NCBI GenBank assembly: GCA_006738865.1
Contig: AP019701.1
Coordinates: 2,662,001 to 2,726,000 of the forward strand
DNA: 64,000 nucleotides
Reading direction: 5' to 3'
From: Allostella sp. ATCC 35155
GTDB lineage: Bacteria; Pseudomonadota; Alphaproteobacteria; ATCC43930; Allostellaceae
Below, one piece after another: positions 51,155 through 59,181 of the stretch. Below the pieces are notes generated by a model. The model was not told the DNA's origin. It made no database searches and was given only the letters and a program-made list of their open reading frames with translations. How positions within the stretch are numbered: position 1 is the stretch's first letter; each line of letters begins with the position of its first letter. A program made the translations under genes and the position numbers.

Positions 51155-52177
51155 CTAGCGCCAGCCCGCCCGGTCCATGATCTTCAGCGCCTCGGCGCTG
51201 TTCTTGGCGAAGGTCTTGGCATTGAGGTCGTCCGCCTTGAACTCGCCCCACGAGACCAGCGTCGGATGCGTTTCGGCACCCTTCGTAACCGGGAACTCGT
51301 AGTTGCCGATCGCGAAGATCTTCTGGGCCTCCGGCGAAGCCAGGTACTCGAGGAACTTCACCGCCGCATCGCGGTTGGGCGAGTTCTTGCAGACCCCGGC
51401 GCCGCTGATGTTGACGTGCGTCCCGCGGCCCTTCTGGTTCGGGAAGAACACGCCCACCTTCTCCGCGACCGCACGGTCCTCCGGCTTCTTAGAATTGACG
51501 AGGCGGGCCAGGTAGTAGGTGTTGGAGATGGCGATATCGCCCTCGCCCGCCGCGGCCCCCTTGATCTGGTCGGTGTCGCCGCCGCGCGGCGGCCGCGCGA
51601 AGTTGGCGGTGAAGCCCTTCGCCCAGGCTTCCGTCTTCTCCGGCCCGTTGGCCGCGAGGATCGAGCCGGTGAGCGACAGGTTGTAGATGTTGGTCGAGCT
51701 GCGCATCAGGATGCGGCCCTTCCACTTCGGATCGGCCAGATCCTCGTAGGTCGACAGCTCGGACGGCTTGACCTTCGCCTTGTTGTAGACGATGACGCGG
51801 GCCCGCTTGGAGAAACCGAACCAGTTGCCCTCCGGGTCGCGCAACGCCGCCGGGATCTTCTCCTCGAGGACCGCCGACTTGACCGGTTGGAAGACGCCCT
51901 GGTTCTCGGCCGCGACCAGCCGCCCGGCATCGACCGTGACGAAGATGTCGCAGGGGCTGTTGACGCCCTCAGCCTTGATCCGCTCGATGAGCTTCTCGGC
52001 CGAATCCTCGACCAGCCGGACGCGATGGCCGGTCAGCTTGGTGAAGCCCTCGTAGAGCGAATTGTCGGTATCGTAGTGGCGGGCCGTGTAGAGGTTGAGG
52101 TCGGCCGCGGCCGCACCCGTCGCCGCCCCCATCACCATCGACGCCATCAGCGCCGCGAGGCTCATCGGTCGCATCAT
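51155..52177 (-). CDS. Periplasmic Fe(3+)-binding protein (FbpA/FutA-like)
   Basis: Iron ABC transporter receptor of 340 residues with a clear signal peptide (residues 1 to about 24, ending at AAAADLNLYTARHYDTD). Iron-ligand tyrosines are visible in TARHYDTDN and ISNTYYLARL, and the GNWFGFSKRARVIVYNK block is family-typical. No permease or ATPase gene is adjacent. It lies about 80 bases from a site that resembles a Fur box (52256-52270), fitting iron control. Confidence 0.87.
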   Translation of the reverse strand: MMRPMSLAALMASMVMGAATGAAAADLNLYTARHYDTDNSLYEGFTKLTGHRVRLVEDSAEKLIERIKAEGVNSPCDIFVTVDAGRLVAAENQGVFQPVKSAVLEEKIPAALRDPEGNWFGFSKRARVIVYNKAKVKPSELSTYEDLADPKWKGRILMRSSTNIYNLSLTGSILAANGPEKTEAWAKGFTANFARPPRGGDTDQIKGAAAGEGDIAISNTYYLARLVNSKKPEDRAVAEKVGVFFPNQKGRGTHVNISGAGVCKNSPNRDAAVKFLEYLASPEAQKIFAIGNYEFPVTKGAETHPTLVSWGEFKADDLNAKTFAKNSAEALKIMDRAGWR

Positions 52178-52255
52178 CCCTCCGTCAGTGTCTTCGCCCC
52201 CGGCCGGGTCGGTCGGGGGACGGTGCGAAAGGAACTAGTCCGACGGCGCTGCGAG

Positions 52256-52270
52256 TGCAAGTAACTCTCA
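52256..52270. promoter_or_regulatory. Fur-like box upstream of the iron-binding protein gene
   Basis: TGCAAGTAACTCTCA agrees at 11 of 15 positions with the alphaproteobacterial-type Fur site TGCGAATGATTCTCA, and lies about 80 bases before the fbpA-like start. The comparison was made by eye. Confidence 0.4.
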
Positions 52271-52301
52271 CACTCACAGGCTGACATGTCTGTAATGTCC
52301 C

Positions 52302-53477
52302 CTACACCGGGTTTCGCTCGATCAGTTGCCGGGCGATGATCAGGCGCTGCAACTCGTTGGTCCCCTCCCCGATCACGAGCAGCGGCGCGTCGCGATAGAG
52401 CCGCTCGACCGGGAACTCCTTGGAATAGCCGTAGCCGCCATGGACGCGCATGGCCTCGAGCGAGTTCTCCACGGCCGCTTCGCTGGCGAAGAGCTTGGCC
52501 ATGCCCGCCTCCATGTCGCAGCGCCGGCCGGCATCCCACGCGTCGGCGGCCGCGCGCACGAGCAGACGGGCCGCCTCGACGCGGGTCGCCATGTCGGCGA
52601 GCTTGATCTGGATCGACTGGTGCTCGCAGATGGGCTTGCCGAAGGTCTTGCGGATCTGCGAATAGCGGACCGCCTCGTCGAGTGCCGCCTGCGCCACCCC
52701 GACACCGCGGGCCGCGACGTTGATGCGTCCGAGTTCGAGCCCGCCCAGCGCGTGCTTCAGGCCCGATCCCGGCACGCCGCCGATGAGGTTCTCGTTGCCG
52801 ATGCGGTAGTCGGAGAAGATCAGTTCGGCGCTGTCGATGCCCTTATATCCAAGCTTCTCCAACTTACGGCTCGCCGTGAAGCCCTCCCCCTTCTCGCAGA
52901 TGAACATGGACATTCCGCGATGCCGCGGCTGGGCTTCGGGGTCGGTCTTGACGAGGACGGCGAAGGCCTGGCCGTGGATGCCGTTCGAGATCCAGGTCTT
53001 GGTGCCGTCGATCACCCAGCCGTTGCCGTCGGCGCGCGCGACGGTGCGGATCGCCTGCAGGTCGGTGCCGCAGTCGGGCTCGGTCAGCGCCAGGCCGCCG
53101 CGCAGTTCGCCGCTCGCAAAGCGCGGCAGGAACCGCTCCTTCTGCTCGGCCGTCCCGAAGCGCTGCACGGCGGACGCCATGATCAGGTGCGAGTTGAAGA
53201 TGCCCGAAAGGGACATCCAGACCAGCGAGACGCGTTCGACGACGCGGGCATAGGTCGAGGCCGACAGGCCGAGCCCGCCATATTCCGGCGCGATCGTCGC
53301 GCCGAACAGGCCCAGTTCCTTCATCCGCCCGACGATCTCCTCGGGGTAGATGTCGTCATGCTCGAGATGGTGGACGTGCGGCTTCACGTCGCGGTCGAGA
53401 AAACGGCCGACGGCGTCCAGGATCATCCGGTCCTGTTCGGCGGCTTCGTCCCGGTCTCGGCTCGTGGTCTCGGTCAT
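52302..53477 (-). CDS. Acyl-CoA dehydrogenase
   Basis: FAD-dependent acyl-CoA dehydrogenase of 391 residues, normal length. FAD-contact motifs ALTEPDCGTD and WISNGIHGQAFAV, the RKTFGKPICEHQSIQIKLADM block, and the catalytic-loop region VHGGYGYSKEFPVERLYRDAPLLVIGEGTNELQRLII are present. The catalytic base should lie in the last block. The chain-length or branched specificity cannot be read. The ATG at 53475-53477 is chosen; the longer upstream frame is a shadow of the MaoC gene. It follows the MaoC gene by 17 bases on the same strand. Confidence 0.9.
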   Translation of the reverse strand: MTETTSRDRDEAAEQDRMILDAVGRFLDRDVKPHVHHLEHDDIYPEEIVGRMKELGLFGATIAPEYGGLGLSASTYARVVERVSLVWMSLSGIFNSHLIMASAVQRFGTAEQKERFLPRFASGELRGGLALTEPDCGTDLQAIRTVARADGNGWVIDGTKTWISNGIHGQAFAVLVKTDPEAQPRHRGMSMFICEKGEGFTASRKLEKLGYKGIDSAELIFSDYRIGNENLIGGVPGSGLKHALGGLELGRINVAARGVGVAQAALDEAVRYSQIRKTFGKPICEHQSIQIKLADMATRVEAARLLVRAAADAWDAGRRCDMEAGMAKLFASEAAVENSLEAMRVHGGYGYSKEFPVERLYRDAPLLVIGEGTNELQRLIIARQLIERNPV

Positions 53478-53494
53478 GGCGCTGCCCCGCGATC

Positions 53495-54010
53495 TCAATA
53501 ATTGGCCCGGTCGGCGACGCCATGGCCGCGCATGGCGACCAGGATGGCGCGCCGGAATTCCATGAACAGGCTGCCGTCGGCCTTGAGGCCGCGGGTCAGC
53601 ACCGTCACCACCCCCTGGTTCGGCCGCGAGCGCGACGCGCGCTTGTCCAGCACCTCGCTCTCGGCATAGATCGTGTCGCCGTTGAAGACCGGCGCAGTCA
53701 GCTTGATGTCGGTCCAGCCGAGGTTGGCGATCGCATGCTGGCTGACGTCGCCGACGCTCATGCCGGTCACGATCGACAGGGTGAGTGCACTGTTCACCAG
53801 CGGGCGCCCGAACTCGCTCTTCGCCGCATACTCCGCATCGAAATGCAGCGGGTGGGTGTTCATCGTCAGGAGCGTGAACCACGCATTGTCGGTCTCGGTG
53901 ATCGTCCGCCCGGGGCGATGCTCGTAGACGTCGCCGACCGCGAAATCCTCGAAATATCGGCCGGGCGAAGCCCGGTAGCGTTGCGGCGCGATCTCACGGC
54001 TGCCGACCAT
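53495..54010 (-). CDS. MaoC-family hot-dog dehydratase
   Basis: MaoC/FabZ-type hot-dog-fold protein of 171 residues. The hydratase signature D-x(4)-H region (DNAWFTLLTMNTHPLHFDAEYA) contains the likely catalytic D and H. It should hydrate an enoyl-CoA, matching the adjacent acyl-CoA dehydrogenase as consecutive beta-oxidation or methylcitrate-like steps. Divergent from the second GST gene by 78 bases. Confidence 0.88.
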   Translation of the reverse strand: MVGSREIAPQRYRASPGRYFEDFAVGDVYEHRPGRTITETDNAWFTLLTMNTHPLHFDAEYAAKSEFGRPLVNSALTLSIVTGMSVGDVSQHAIANLGWTDIKLTAPVFNGDTIYAESEVLDKRASRSRPNQGVVTVLTRGLKADGSLFMEFRRAILVAMRGHGVADRANY

Positions 54011-54088
54011 TCTTTCTTCCTCCCGTCGTTCCGGCCATCATACCGGCGTTCGCTTTCGAACACTCCCTCCGACGGAGCATCGTCCGCA

Positions 54089-54697
54089 ATGGCCGACCTG
54101 CAGATCTACGGCATCGCCCGCTCGCGCGCGTTCCGCGTCCTCTGGGCCGCGAAGGAACTGGCCCTGAACTACGACCACGTCCAGATCGGCTTCGACGGCA
54201 GCAACAAGACGCCCGAGTACCTGGCGGTGAACCCGCTCGGGGCCGTTCCCGCGATCGTCGACCACGGCTTCAAGCTTTCGGAATCGCTGGCGATCAACCT
54301 CTACCTCGCCAAGCGCGCGGGCTCGGGCCTCTACCCCGCGTCGCTGGAGGACGAAGCGCGCACCTGGCAATGGACACTGTTCGCCGCGACCGAGCTCGAC
54401 TTCCCCATCCTCGACTGGGCGCGCCACACCACCGTGCTGCCGCCGGAGAAGCGCGATCCCGCCGTGGCGGCCAAGGCGCTGGGCACGCTGGCGCCCAAGC
54501 TCGCGCACCTCGACGCGACATTGCGCGACCGGCCCTACCTGCTGGGCGAGCGCTTCACCATCGCCGATCTCAACGTGGCATCGGTGATGTACCGCCTGCT
54601 CTGGGGCGACCTGACGCAGACGCCCGCTGCCAAGGCCTGGCTCGACCGCTGCTACGACCGACCGGCGGCACGGGAGGCACGGGCGCTGCGGGAATGA
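54089..54697 (+). CDS. Glutathione S-transferase family protein, second copy type
   Basis: GST of 202 residues with N-terminal YGIARSRAFRVLWAAKELALNYDHVQI, the glutathione-site NPLGAVPAIVDHGFKLSESLAINLYLA and a helical C-domain (YLLGERFTIADLNVASVMYRLLWGD). It is unrelated in detail to the GST at 40646. Its stop overlaps the serine hydrolase start (ATGA). Confidence 0.85.
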   Translation: MADLQIYGIARSRAFRVLWAAKELALNYDHVQIGFDGSNKTPEYLAVNPLGAVPAIVDHGFKLSESLAINLYLAKRAGSGLYPASLEDEARTWQWTLFAATELDFPILDWARHTTVLPPEKRDPAVAAKALGTLAPKLAHLDATLRDRPYLLGERFTIADLNVASVMYRLLWGDLTQTPAAKAWLDRCYDRPAAREARALRE

Positions 54698-56247
54698 TCC
54701 CCGGCCCGATCGAAGCCGGCCGGCTCGACCGGCTCCTCGCCGTCGATGGCGGGGAGCCGGGCATGGCCGCGGCCGTGGTCGGCGCGGACGGCGTATGCTG
54801 GTCCGGGACGGCCGGGCTGGCGAGCCTTGCCCAGGGCACGCCCATCACCCGGGATACGCGCTTCCACCTCGTCTCGCTGAGCAAGCCGTTCACCGCCGCG
54901 ACGATGGTGGCCGCGGCGACGGCGGGCCGCCTTGCGCTCGACGACGACATCCGCCGCCACCTGCCGGAGATGCCGCCGCCCGACCATGGCCGGCCGGTCA
55001 CCATCCGTCACCTGCTGTCGATGACGAGCGGCCTCGACGACGTGCTGGAGATCGACCGGCTGCGCGGCATCTGGCACCCCGCGCCAGGCCGCGCCGCGGA
55101 CCTGCTCGAACGCGCACTCGGCCGGTCGCGGACCAGCGCACCGCCCGGACGGCGCTACATGTACGGCAACGTCAATTTCGTCCTGACCGACGAAATCCTG
55201 CGCCGGCTCGGCCACGCCTCGGCGGACGCCGCGCGCCGTGCTGCGATCTACGGCCCGCTCGGCCTCGCGCGCACGACCGACCGGCACGATGACGGCATGC
55301 CGCTGGACGGGATCGCCGAGCCCTACGTCCGCGACGGTGACTCCTGGCGGCGGGCGACGGACATCCTCGGCATCTGCGGCGACCCGGTCGTCTCCACGCT
55401 GTCCGACCTGACGCGCTGGGCCTCGGCGCTGCTGGCAGGCCGCGTCCCGGCCCTCGCCGCCATGGCCGAGCCGACCCGGCTTGCCGACGGCAGGCCGCTG
55501 CGCTACGGCCTCGGCCTGTTTCTCCGCCACTGGCGGGGCCACCGCGCCATCGGCCATTTCGGGACGCAGCCCGGCTGGAAGGCCGGGATGCTGCTGCTGC
55601 CGGCGGCGGGGGTCGGCGTCGTCTTCCTCTCCAACCGCGAGGACCGCACGCCCGGGCAGATGGTCCCGCGCATCCTGGAGGCGATCCTGCCTCCCGATGA
55701 ATCCGCCACCGATACGCCGCCGACCGCGATGGGTGAGTTCGTCGCGCCGGAGGCCGGCGAGTGGGTGCGGGTCGCACCGGGCGGCCTCCTCGATACGGTC
55801 GGCTCCACCTACCGGGTCGTCGCCGAGGGGGCTGGCTTCCGCGTGGCCGACGACCTGTCGGCGATGATCCATGCCGACGGCGCGCTCGCAGCGGACGGCA
55901 GCCTCGATCTCGATCTCGGCGGCGAACGGCTGCGGCTCGTTCCGGCCAGCCGCCCGGCCTTCGATCCCGCGGACTATGCCGGCGCCTATGACGGCGTCGA
56001 CATCCCGAGCCGCCACGTCGTCCGGCCGGCCGATGGCGGCCTCGCGATCGACTACGGGCCGGGCGGCGACCGCGGCCGCGCCTTTCCGATGCGCCCGATC
56101 GGCCCGGACCTATTCCTCGTCGAGCCGGCCGCGCCCGGCATCGCCCACCGCCACGTCTTCCGCTTCCTGCGATCGGCAGAGGGCCGGGTCGACGGCGCCG
56201 AAGCGACGCTGGAACGGCTGAAGCGGGTCCGGCTGCGACGCGCGTGA
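54694..56247 (+). CDS. Beta-lactamase-fold serine hydrolase (class C / EstB-like)
   Basis: Penicillin-binding-fold hydrolase of 517 residues. The nucleophile motif SLSKPFTAATM (S and K), the YxN motif in MYGNVNFVLTDEIL and the KTG-like HFGTQPGW are intact. A C-terminal extension of about 170 residues (after LPPDESATDT) forms a separate beta-rich domain seen in some D-aminopeptidase-type members. I see no signal peptide. It is in the middle of a GST / hydrolase / TSUP operon with four-base overlaps. The substrate is unknown. Confidence 0.82.
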   Translation: MIPGPIEAGRLDRLLAVDGGEPGMAAAVVGADGVCWSGTAGLASLAQGTPITRDTRFHLVSLSKPFTAATMVAAATAGRLALDDDIRRHLPEMPPPDHGRPVTIRHLLSMTSGLDDVLEIDRLRGIWHPAPGRAADLLERALGRSRTSAPPGRRYMYGNVNFVLTDEILRRLGHASADAARRAAIYGPLGLARTTDRHDDGMPLDGIAEPYVRDGDSWRRATDILGICGDPVVSTLSDLTRWASALLAGRVPALAAMAEPTRLADGRPLRYGLGLFLRHWRGHRAIGHFGTQPGWKAGMLLLPAAGVGVVFLSNREDRTPGQMVPRILEAILPPDESATDTPPTAMGEFVAPEAGEWVRVAPGGLLDTVGSTYRVVAEGAGFRVADDLSAMIHADGALAADGSLDLDLGGERLRLVPASRPAFDPADYAGAYDGVDIPSRHVVRPADGGLAIDYGPGGDRGRAFPMRPIGPDLFLVEPAAPGIAHRHVFRFLRSAEGRVDGAEATLERLKRVRLRRA

Positions 56248-57008
56248 ACGGCGACGCGGTGGGGACCGGCGAGGCCGCCGGGCTCGGCGTCGCCCTCCTG
56301 GTGATCGCCGTGCTCTACGCCGCAGTCGGCCAGGCCGGGGCATCGGGCTATCTCGCCGTCATGGGCCTCTCCGGCTTCGGCCCGGCAGCGATGAAGACGA
56401 CGGCGCTGGCCCTCAACGTCGTCGTGGCCGGGATCGGCACCTGGCGCTTCTGGCGGGCGGGGCTGCTGACCTGGCGAACCTTCTACCCGTTCGGCGTGCT
56501 CGGCATCCCCTTCTCGTTCCTCGGCGGCTGGGTCCAGCTGCCGCGGGCGATCTACGAGCCGGCGGTCGGAGCGATCCTGCTGCTGGCCACGGTCCAGATG
56601 ATCCGCCATGGGGGCGCCGCGAGCAGCGGTGAGAACCGTGCGCCGATCGTCCCGCCGATCGTTCCCGCGCTCGCGGCCGGAGCCGCCGTCGGCTTCGTTT
56701 CCGGCGTCACGGGCACCGGCGGCGGAATCTTCCTGGCGCCGCTGATCCTCTCGCTCCACTGGGTCGACATGCGCCGGACAGCGGCCGTAACCGCTGCCTA
56801 CAATCTCCTGAACTCGGCCGCGGCCCTGGCCGGCGCGCATCGCATGCTGGGCGCCCTGCCCGATGCCCTGCCGCTCTGGATCGCGGCGGTGGCGGTCGGG
56901 GGCTGGCTGGGCGCGACCCTCGCCCTGCGGCGGCTTCCGGAGGCGGCCATGCGCCGCGTCCTGGCCGTCATCCTCTGCCTTGCCGCCGCGAAGCTGCTCC
57001 TGCTCTGA
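56244..57008 (+). CDS. TSUP/TauE-SafE family membrane permease
   Basis: Integral membrane protein of 254 residues with about eight hydrophobic segments in two repeats. The family markers GQAGASGYLAVMGLSGFGPAAMKTTALALNVVVAG and the second repeat SGVTGTGGGIFLAPLILSLHWVD...TAAYNLLNSAAALAG are present. Members export sulfite, sulfoacetate or other organic anions. The start is GTG overlapping the hydrolase stop (GTGA). It converges on the haloacid dehalogenase gene with seven bases between. Confidence 0.82.
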   Translation: MNGDAVGTGEAAGLGVALLVIAVLYAAVGQAGASGYLAVMGLSGFGPAAMKTTALALNVVVAGIGTWRFWRAGLLTWRTFYPFGVLGIPFSFLGGWVQLPRAIYEPAVGAILLLATVQMIRHGGAASSGENRAPIVPPIVPALAAGAAVGFVSGVTGTGGGIFLAPLILSLHWVDMRRTAAVTAAYNLLNSAAALAGAHRMLGALPDALPLWIAAVAVGGWLGATLALRRLPEAAMRRVLAVILCLAAAKLLLL

Positions 57009-57015
57009 CGCGCGG

Positions 57016-57729
57016 TCAGATCGCGCCGAGCTGCCGCGCGAGGTCGACGAGGTCGGTCGCGACGAAATCGAAGCGATGATCGGCCTGCTTGTCCTTCACC
57101 TGGGCCGGCCCGTACTCGCTCGGCCGCGGGAAGAAGGCGGTCCGGAGGCCCTCCTGCGATGCGGCGACGAGGTCGGAGTTGTGGGCTGCCGTCATCAGCA
57201 CCTCGTGCGGCTCGAGGCCGAGCAGCCCATAGGCCATGCGGTAGACCTCCGGGTCGGGCTTGTAGTGGCCGCACAGTTCGGCCGAGAGGATCGTGTCGAA
57301 CGGCATCCCGGCATGCTTGGCCATGTTCAGCAGCAGGGCGACGTTGCCGTTGGACAGCGTCGCCAGCGCGAATCGCGGCTTCAGCGCCAGAAGGCCCGGC
57401 ACCGTGTCGGGCCACGGCGTCAGCCGGTGCCAGACGCGGTTCCAATGGTCCTTCTCGGCCTCGTCCAGTCCGGCCAATCCGAACTCCGCGAGCAGCCGGT
57501 CGAGCGTCTCCCGGTGGAGGTCGTCGAGCTTGGTCCAGGGCCGGTCGCCGCGGCGGACGCGGTCCATCGACGGGTGGTAGGCCCCGCGCCACGCGTCGGC
57601 GAAGGCCGCCCAGTCGACCGAGATGCCGTGCGCCCTGCCCCAGGCTTCGCCCTCGCGGACGATTGAGCCGCGCCAGTCGACGAGCGTCCCGAAGACGTCG
57701 AAGACCAGCGCCTTGATGCCGTGCCCCAT
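57016..57729 (-). CDS. Haloacid dehalogenase, type II (L-2-haloacid dehalogenase-like)
   Basis: HAD-superfamily enzyme of 237 residues. The nucleophile is D11 (VFDVFGTLVDW), motif II serine in ATLSNGNVALL, and the type II lysine and acids in HYKPDPEVYRMA and MTAAHNSDLVAASQEGLRTAF. These match L-2-haloacid dehalogenase rather than phosphatases. A second, unrelated dehalogenase is encoded at 14239-15129. The neighbouring gene on the same strand (CapA-like) follows in order upstream, 9 bases away. Confidence 0.82.
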   Translation of the reverse strand: MGHGIKALVFDVFGTLVDWRGSIVREGEAWGRAHGISVDWAAFADAWRGAYHPSMDRVRRGDRPWTKLDDLHRETLDRLLAEFGLAGLDEAEKDHWNRVWHRLTPWPDTVPGLLALKPRFALATLSNGNVALLLNMAKHAGMPFDTILSAELCGHYKPDPEVYRMAYGLLGLEPHEVLMTAAHNSDLVAASQEGLRTAFFPRPSEYGPAQVKDKQADHRFDFVATDLVDLARQLGAI

Positions 57730-57738
57730 GGCTTTCCC

Positions 57739-59049
57739 CTATGCCTTCCAGTGACCGAGGCCGCCCTTCCAGGTGACCGCGCAGCCGAAATGCCGCGACA
57801 GCTCGGCAAAGCGCGTGACGACGCGCTCGCCGGTCGCCTTGTCCGTCAGCCGCGGCGTGCCCCGCCGCGACGGCGGCAGCGCCTGCGACAGCTCGACCGG
57901 ATGGAAGGTGATGCCCGTCACCTCCGTGCCCGAGAAGCGCAGGATCGGCAGCAGCGTCTCGTAGTAGGCCGTGTCGGCGAAATTGAGCGATGCGCTCTTG
58001 CCCGCGCGTGCCGCGTAATAGTCGGCCGGCACCGCGGTCCCGCCCGGCAGGTCGAGCACCTCGTACTGGTCGAAGGGCACCGGTTCGGTCGTGTCGCGGT
58101 GGAAGACGAAATTGCCGAGGCTGTAGAAGATCGGCCGGCCGGCATGGATCTCCATCCCGCGCAGCTGGTGCGGCCCATGGCCGAGATAGGCAGTCGCGCC
58201 GGCGTCGATGCAGGCCCGGGCGAAGGTGACGAGCCATTCGGGCGTGCGCGTGACCGGGTTCGCCGGCTCGTGCGTGTGGCCGTTGACCAGCACGATGTCG
58301 GCGAACGCGGCGGCGTTGCGGATCTCGGCGAGAAACCGGTCGACGTCGCGCGGATCGAGCCACTCGACGATGCGCGTCTCGGTGCCTTCGGCCAGCGGCA
58401 GATTGGCGTTCTCGAAGAGGCGCGGATTGCCCTGCGCGGCCTGGGCGGCCGTCAGCGCCTTGTAGGTCTGGGGGTCGAGCTCCAGCCGGCGCTTCACGCG
58501 CACGCCGTTGACCCCTGGCCGGCCGGCGACGTCGCCGCGCTGGGCGCCCGCACGATGGCTCGCCGGGAAGGTGGTCGTCAGGCTCAGCATCGCCACCCGC
58601 CCGACCACGGTGTCGAGATAGGTCGCGCGACCGGCCTGCCCGAGGTTCTCGCCGCAGCCGGAATGCGGCAGGCCCATCCCGTCCAGCACCCGGGTCGTCT
58701 CGCGCAGGCCCTCGATGCCCCAGTCGCAGGCATGGTTGTTGCCGCGCGCGAAGAGGTGGAAGCCCATATGGGCGAGATCGGCCAGCGCCGCCGGCGGCGC
58801 GATCAGGTAGCTGCCGCCCCGCTCCGCACCGGGGGAGCCATTGAAGGTCGCCATGTCGAAGACGTTCGTCTCGAGATTGACCGAGGCGACATCGACCGAC
58901 CGGATCAGGCGGCAGAGTTCATGGAAGCCCGCATCCTCCGGTCGGTCGAGATGGCGGGTCCGGTTGCCGATGATGGCGTCCCCGGCGGCCGTCAACGTCC
59001 ATTGCTGTGCCGTCGGCCGTCCCTTCGCTGCTGTCCCGCTGCGCGCCAT
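57739..59049 (-). CDS. CapA-like metallophosphoesterase-fold protein
   Basis: CapA/PgsA-type protein of 436 residues, related to capsule poly-gamma-glutamate enzymes and to calcineurin-like phosphoesterases. Markers are TLTAAGDAIIGNR, SVNLETNVFD, FARGNNHACDWGIEGLRET, LVNGHTHEPANP and GHGPHQLRGMEIHAGRPIFYSLGNFVF. No signal peptide or anchor is visible, unlike capsule CapA proteins, so a cytoplasmic hydrolase is possible. The ATG at 59047-59049 follows AAGGGA; an earlier in-frame start would add 28 residues without similarity. Confidence 0.78.
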   Translation of the reverse strand: MARSGTAAKGRPTAQQWTLTAAGDAIIGNRTRHLDRPEDAGFHELCRLIRSVDVASVNLETNVFDMATFNGSPGAERGGSYLIAPPAALADLAHMGFHLFARGNNHACDWGIEGLRETTRVLDGMGLPHSGCGENLGQAGRATYLDTVVGRVAMLSLTTTFPASHRAGAQRGDVAGRPGVNGVRVKRRLELDPQTYKALTAAQAAQGNPRLFENANLPLAEGTETRIVEWLDPRDVDRFLAEIRNAAAFADIVLVNGHTHEPANPVTRTPEWLVTFARACIDAGATAYLGHGPHQLRGMEIHAGRPIFYSLGNFVFHRDTTEPVPFDQYEVLDLPGGTAVPADYYAARAGKSASLNFADTAYYETLLPILRFSGTEVTGITFHPVELSQALPPSRRGTPRLTDKATGERVVTRFAELSRHFGCAVTWKGGLGHWKA

Positions 59050-59181
59050 GGCGTTCCCTTGCTCCTGATCCCGAGGCGCCATGCTAACCCAGATGCGCCG
59101 CCCGCGGTCACTCCTCGCGCACGGCCGGCGCAAGCGGATCGCGGCTGACCGGCATGGCGCAGACAGGGCCCCGGGGCCGGA

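Noticed and set aside
59167-59178. GC palindrome GGCCCCGGGGCC after the ATPase gene
   Set aside because: A perfect palindrome without a loop cannot form a normal terminator hairpin; likely chance in GC-rich DNA.
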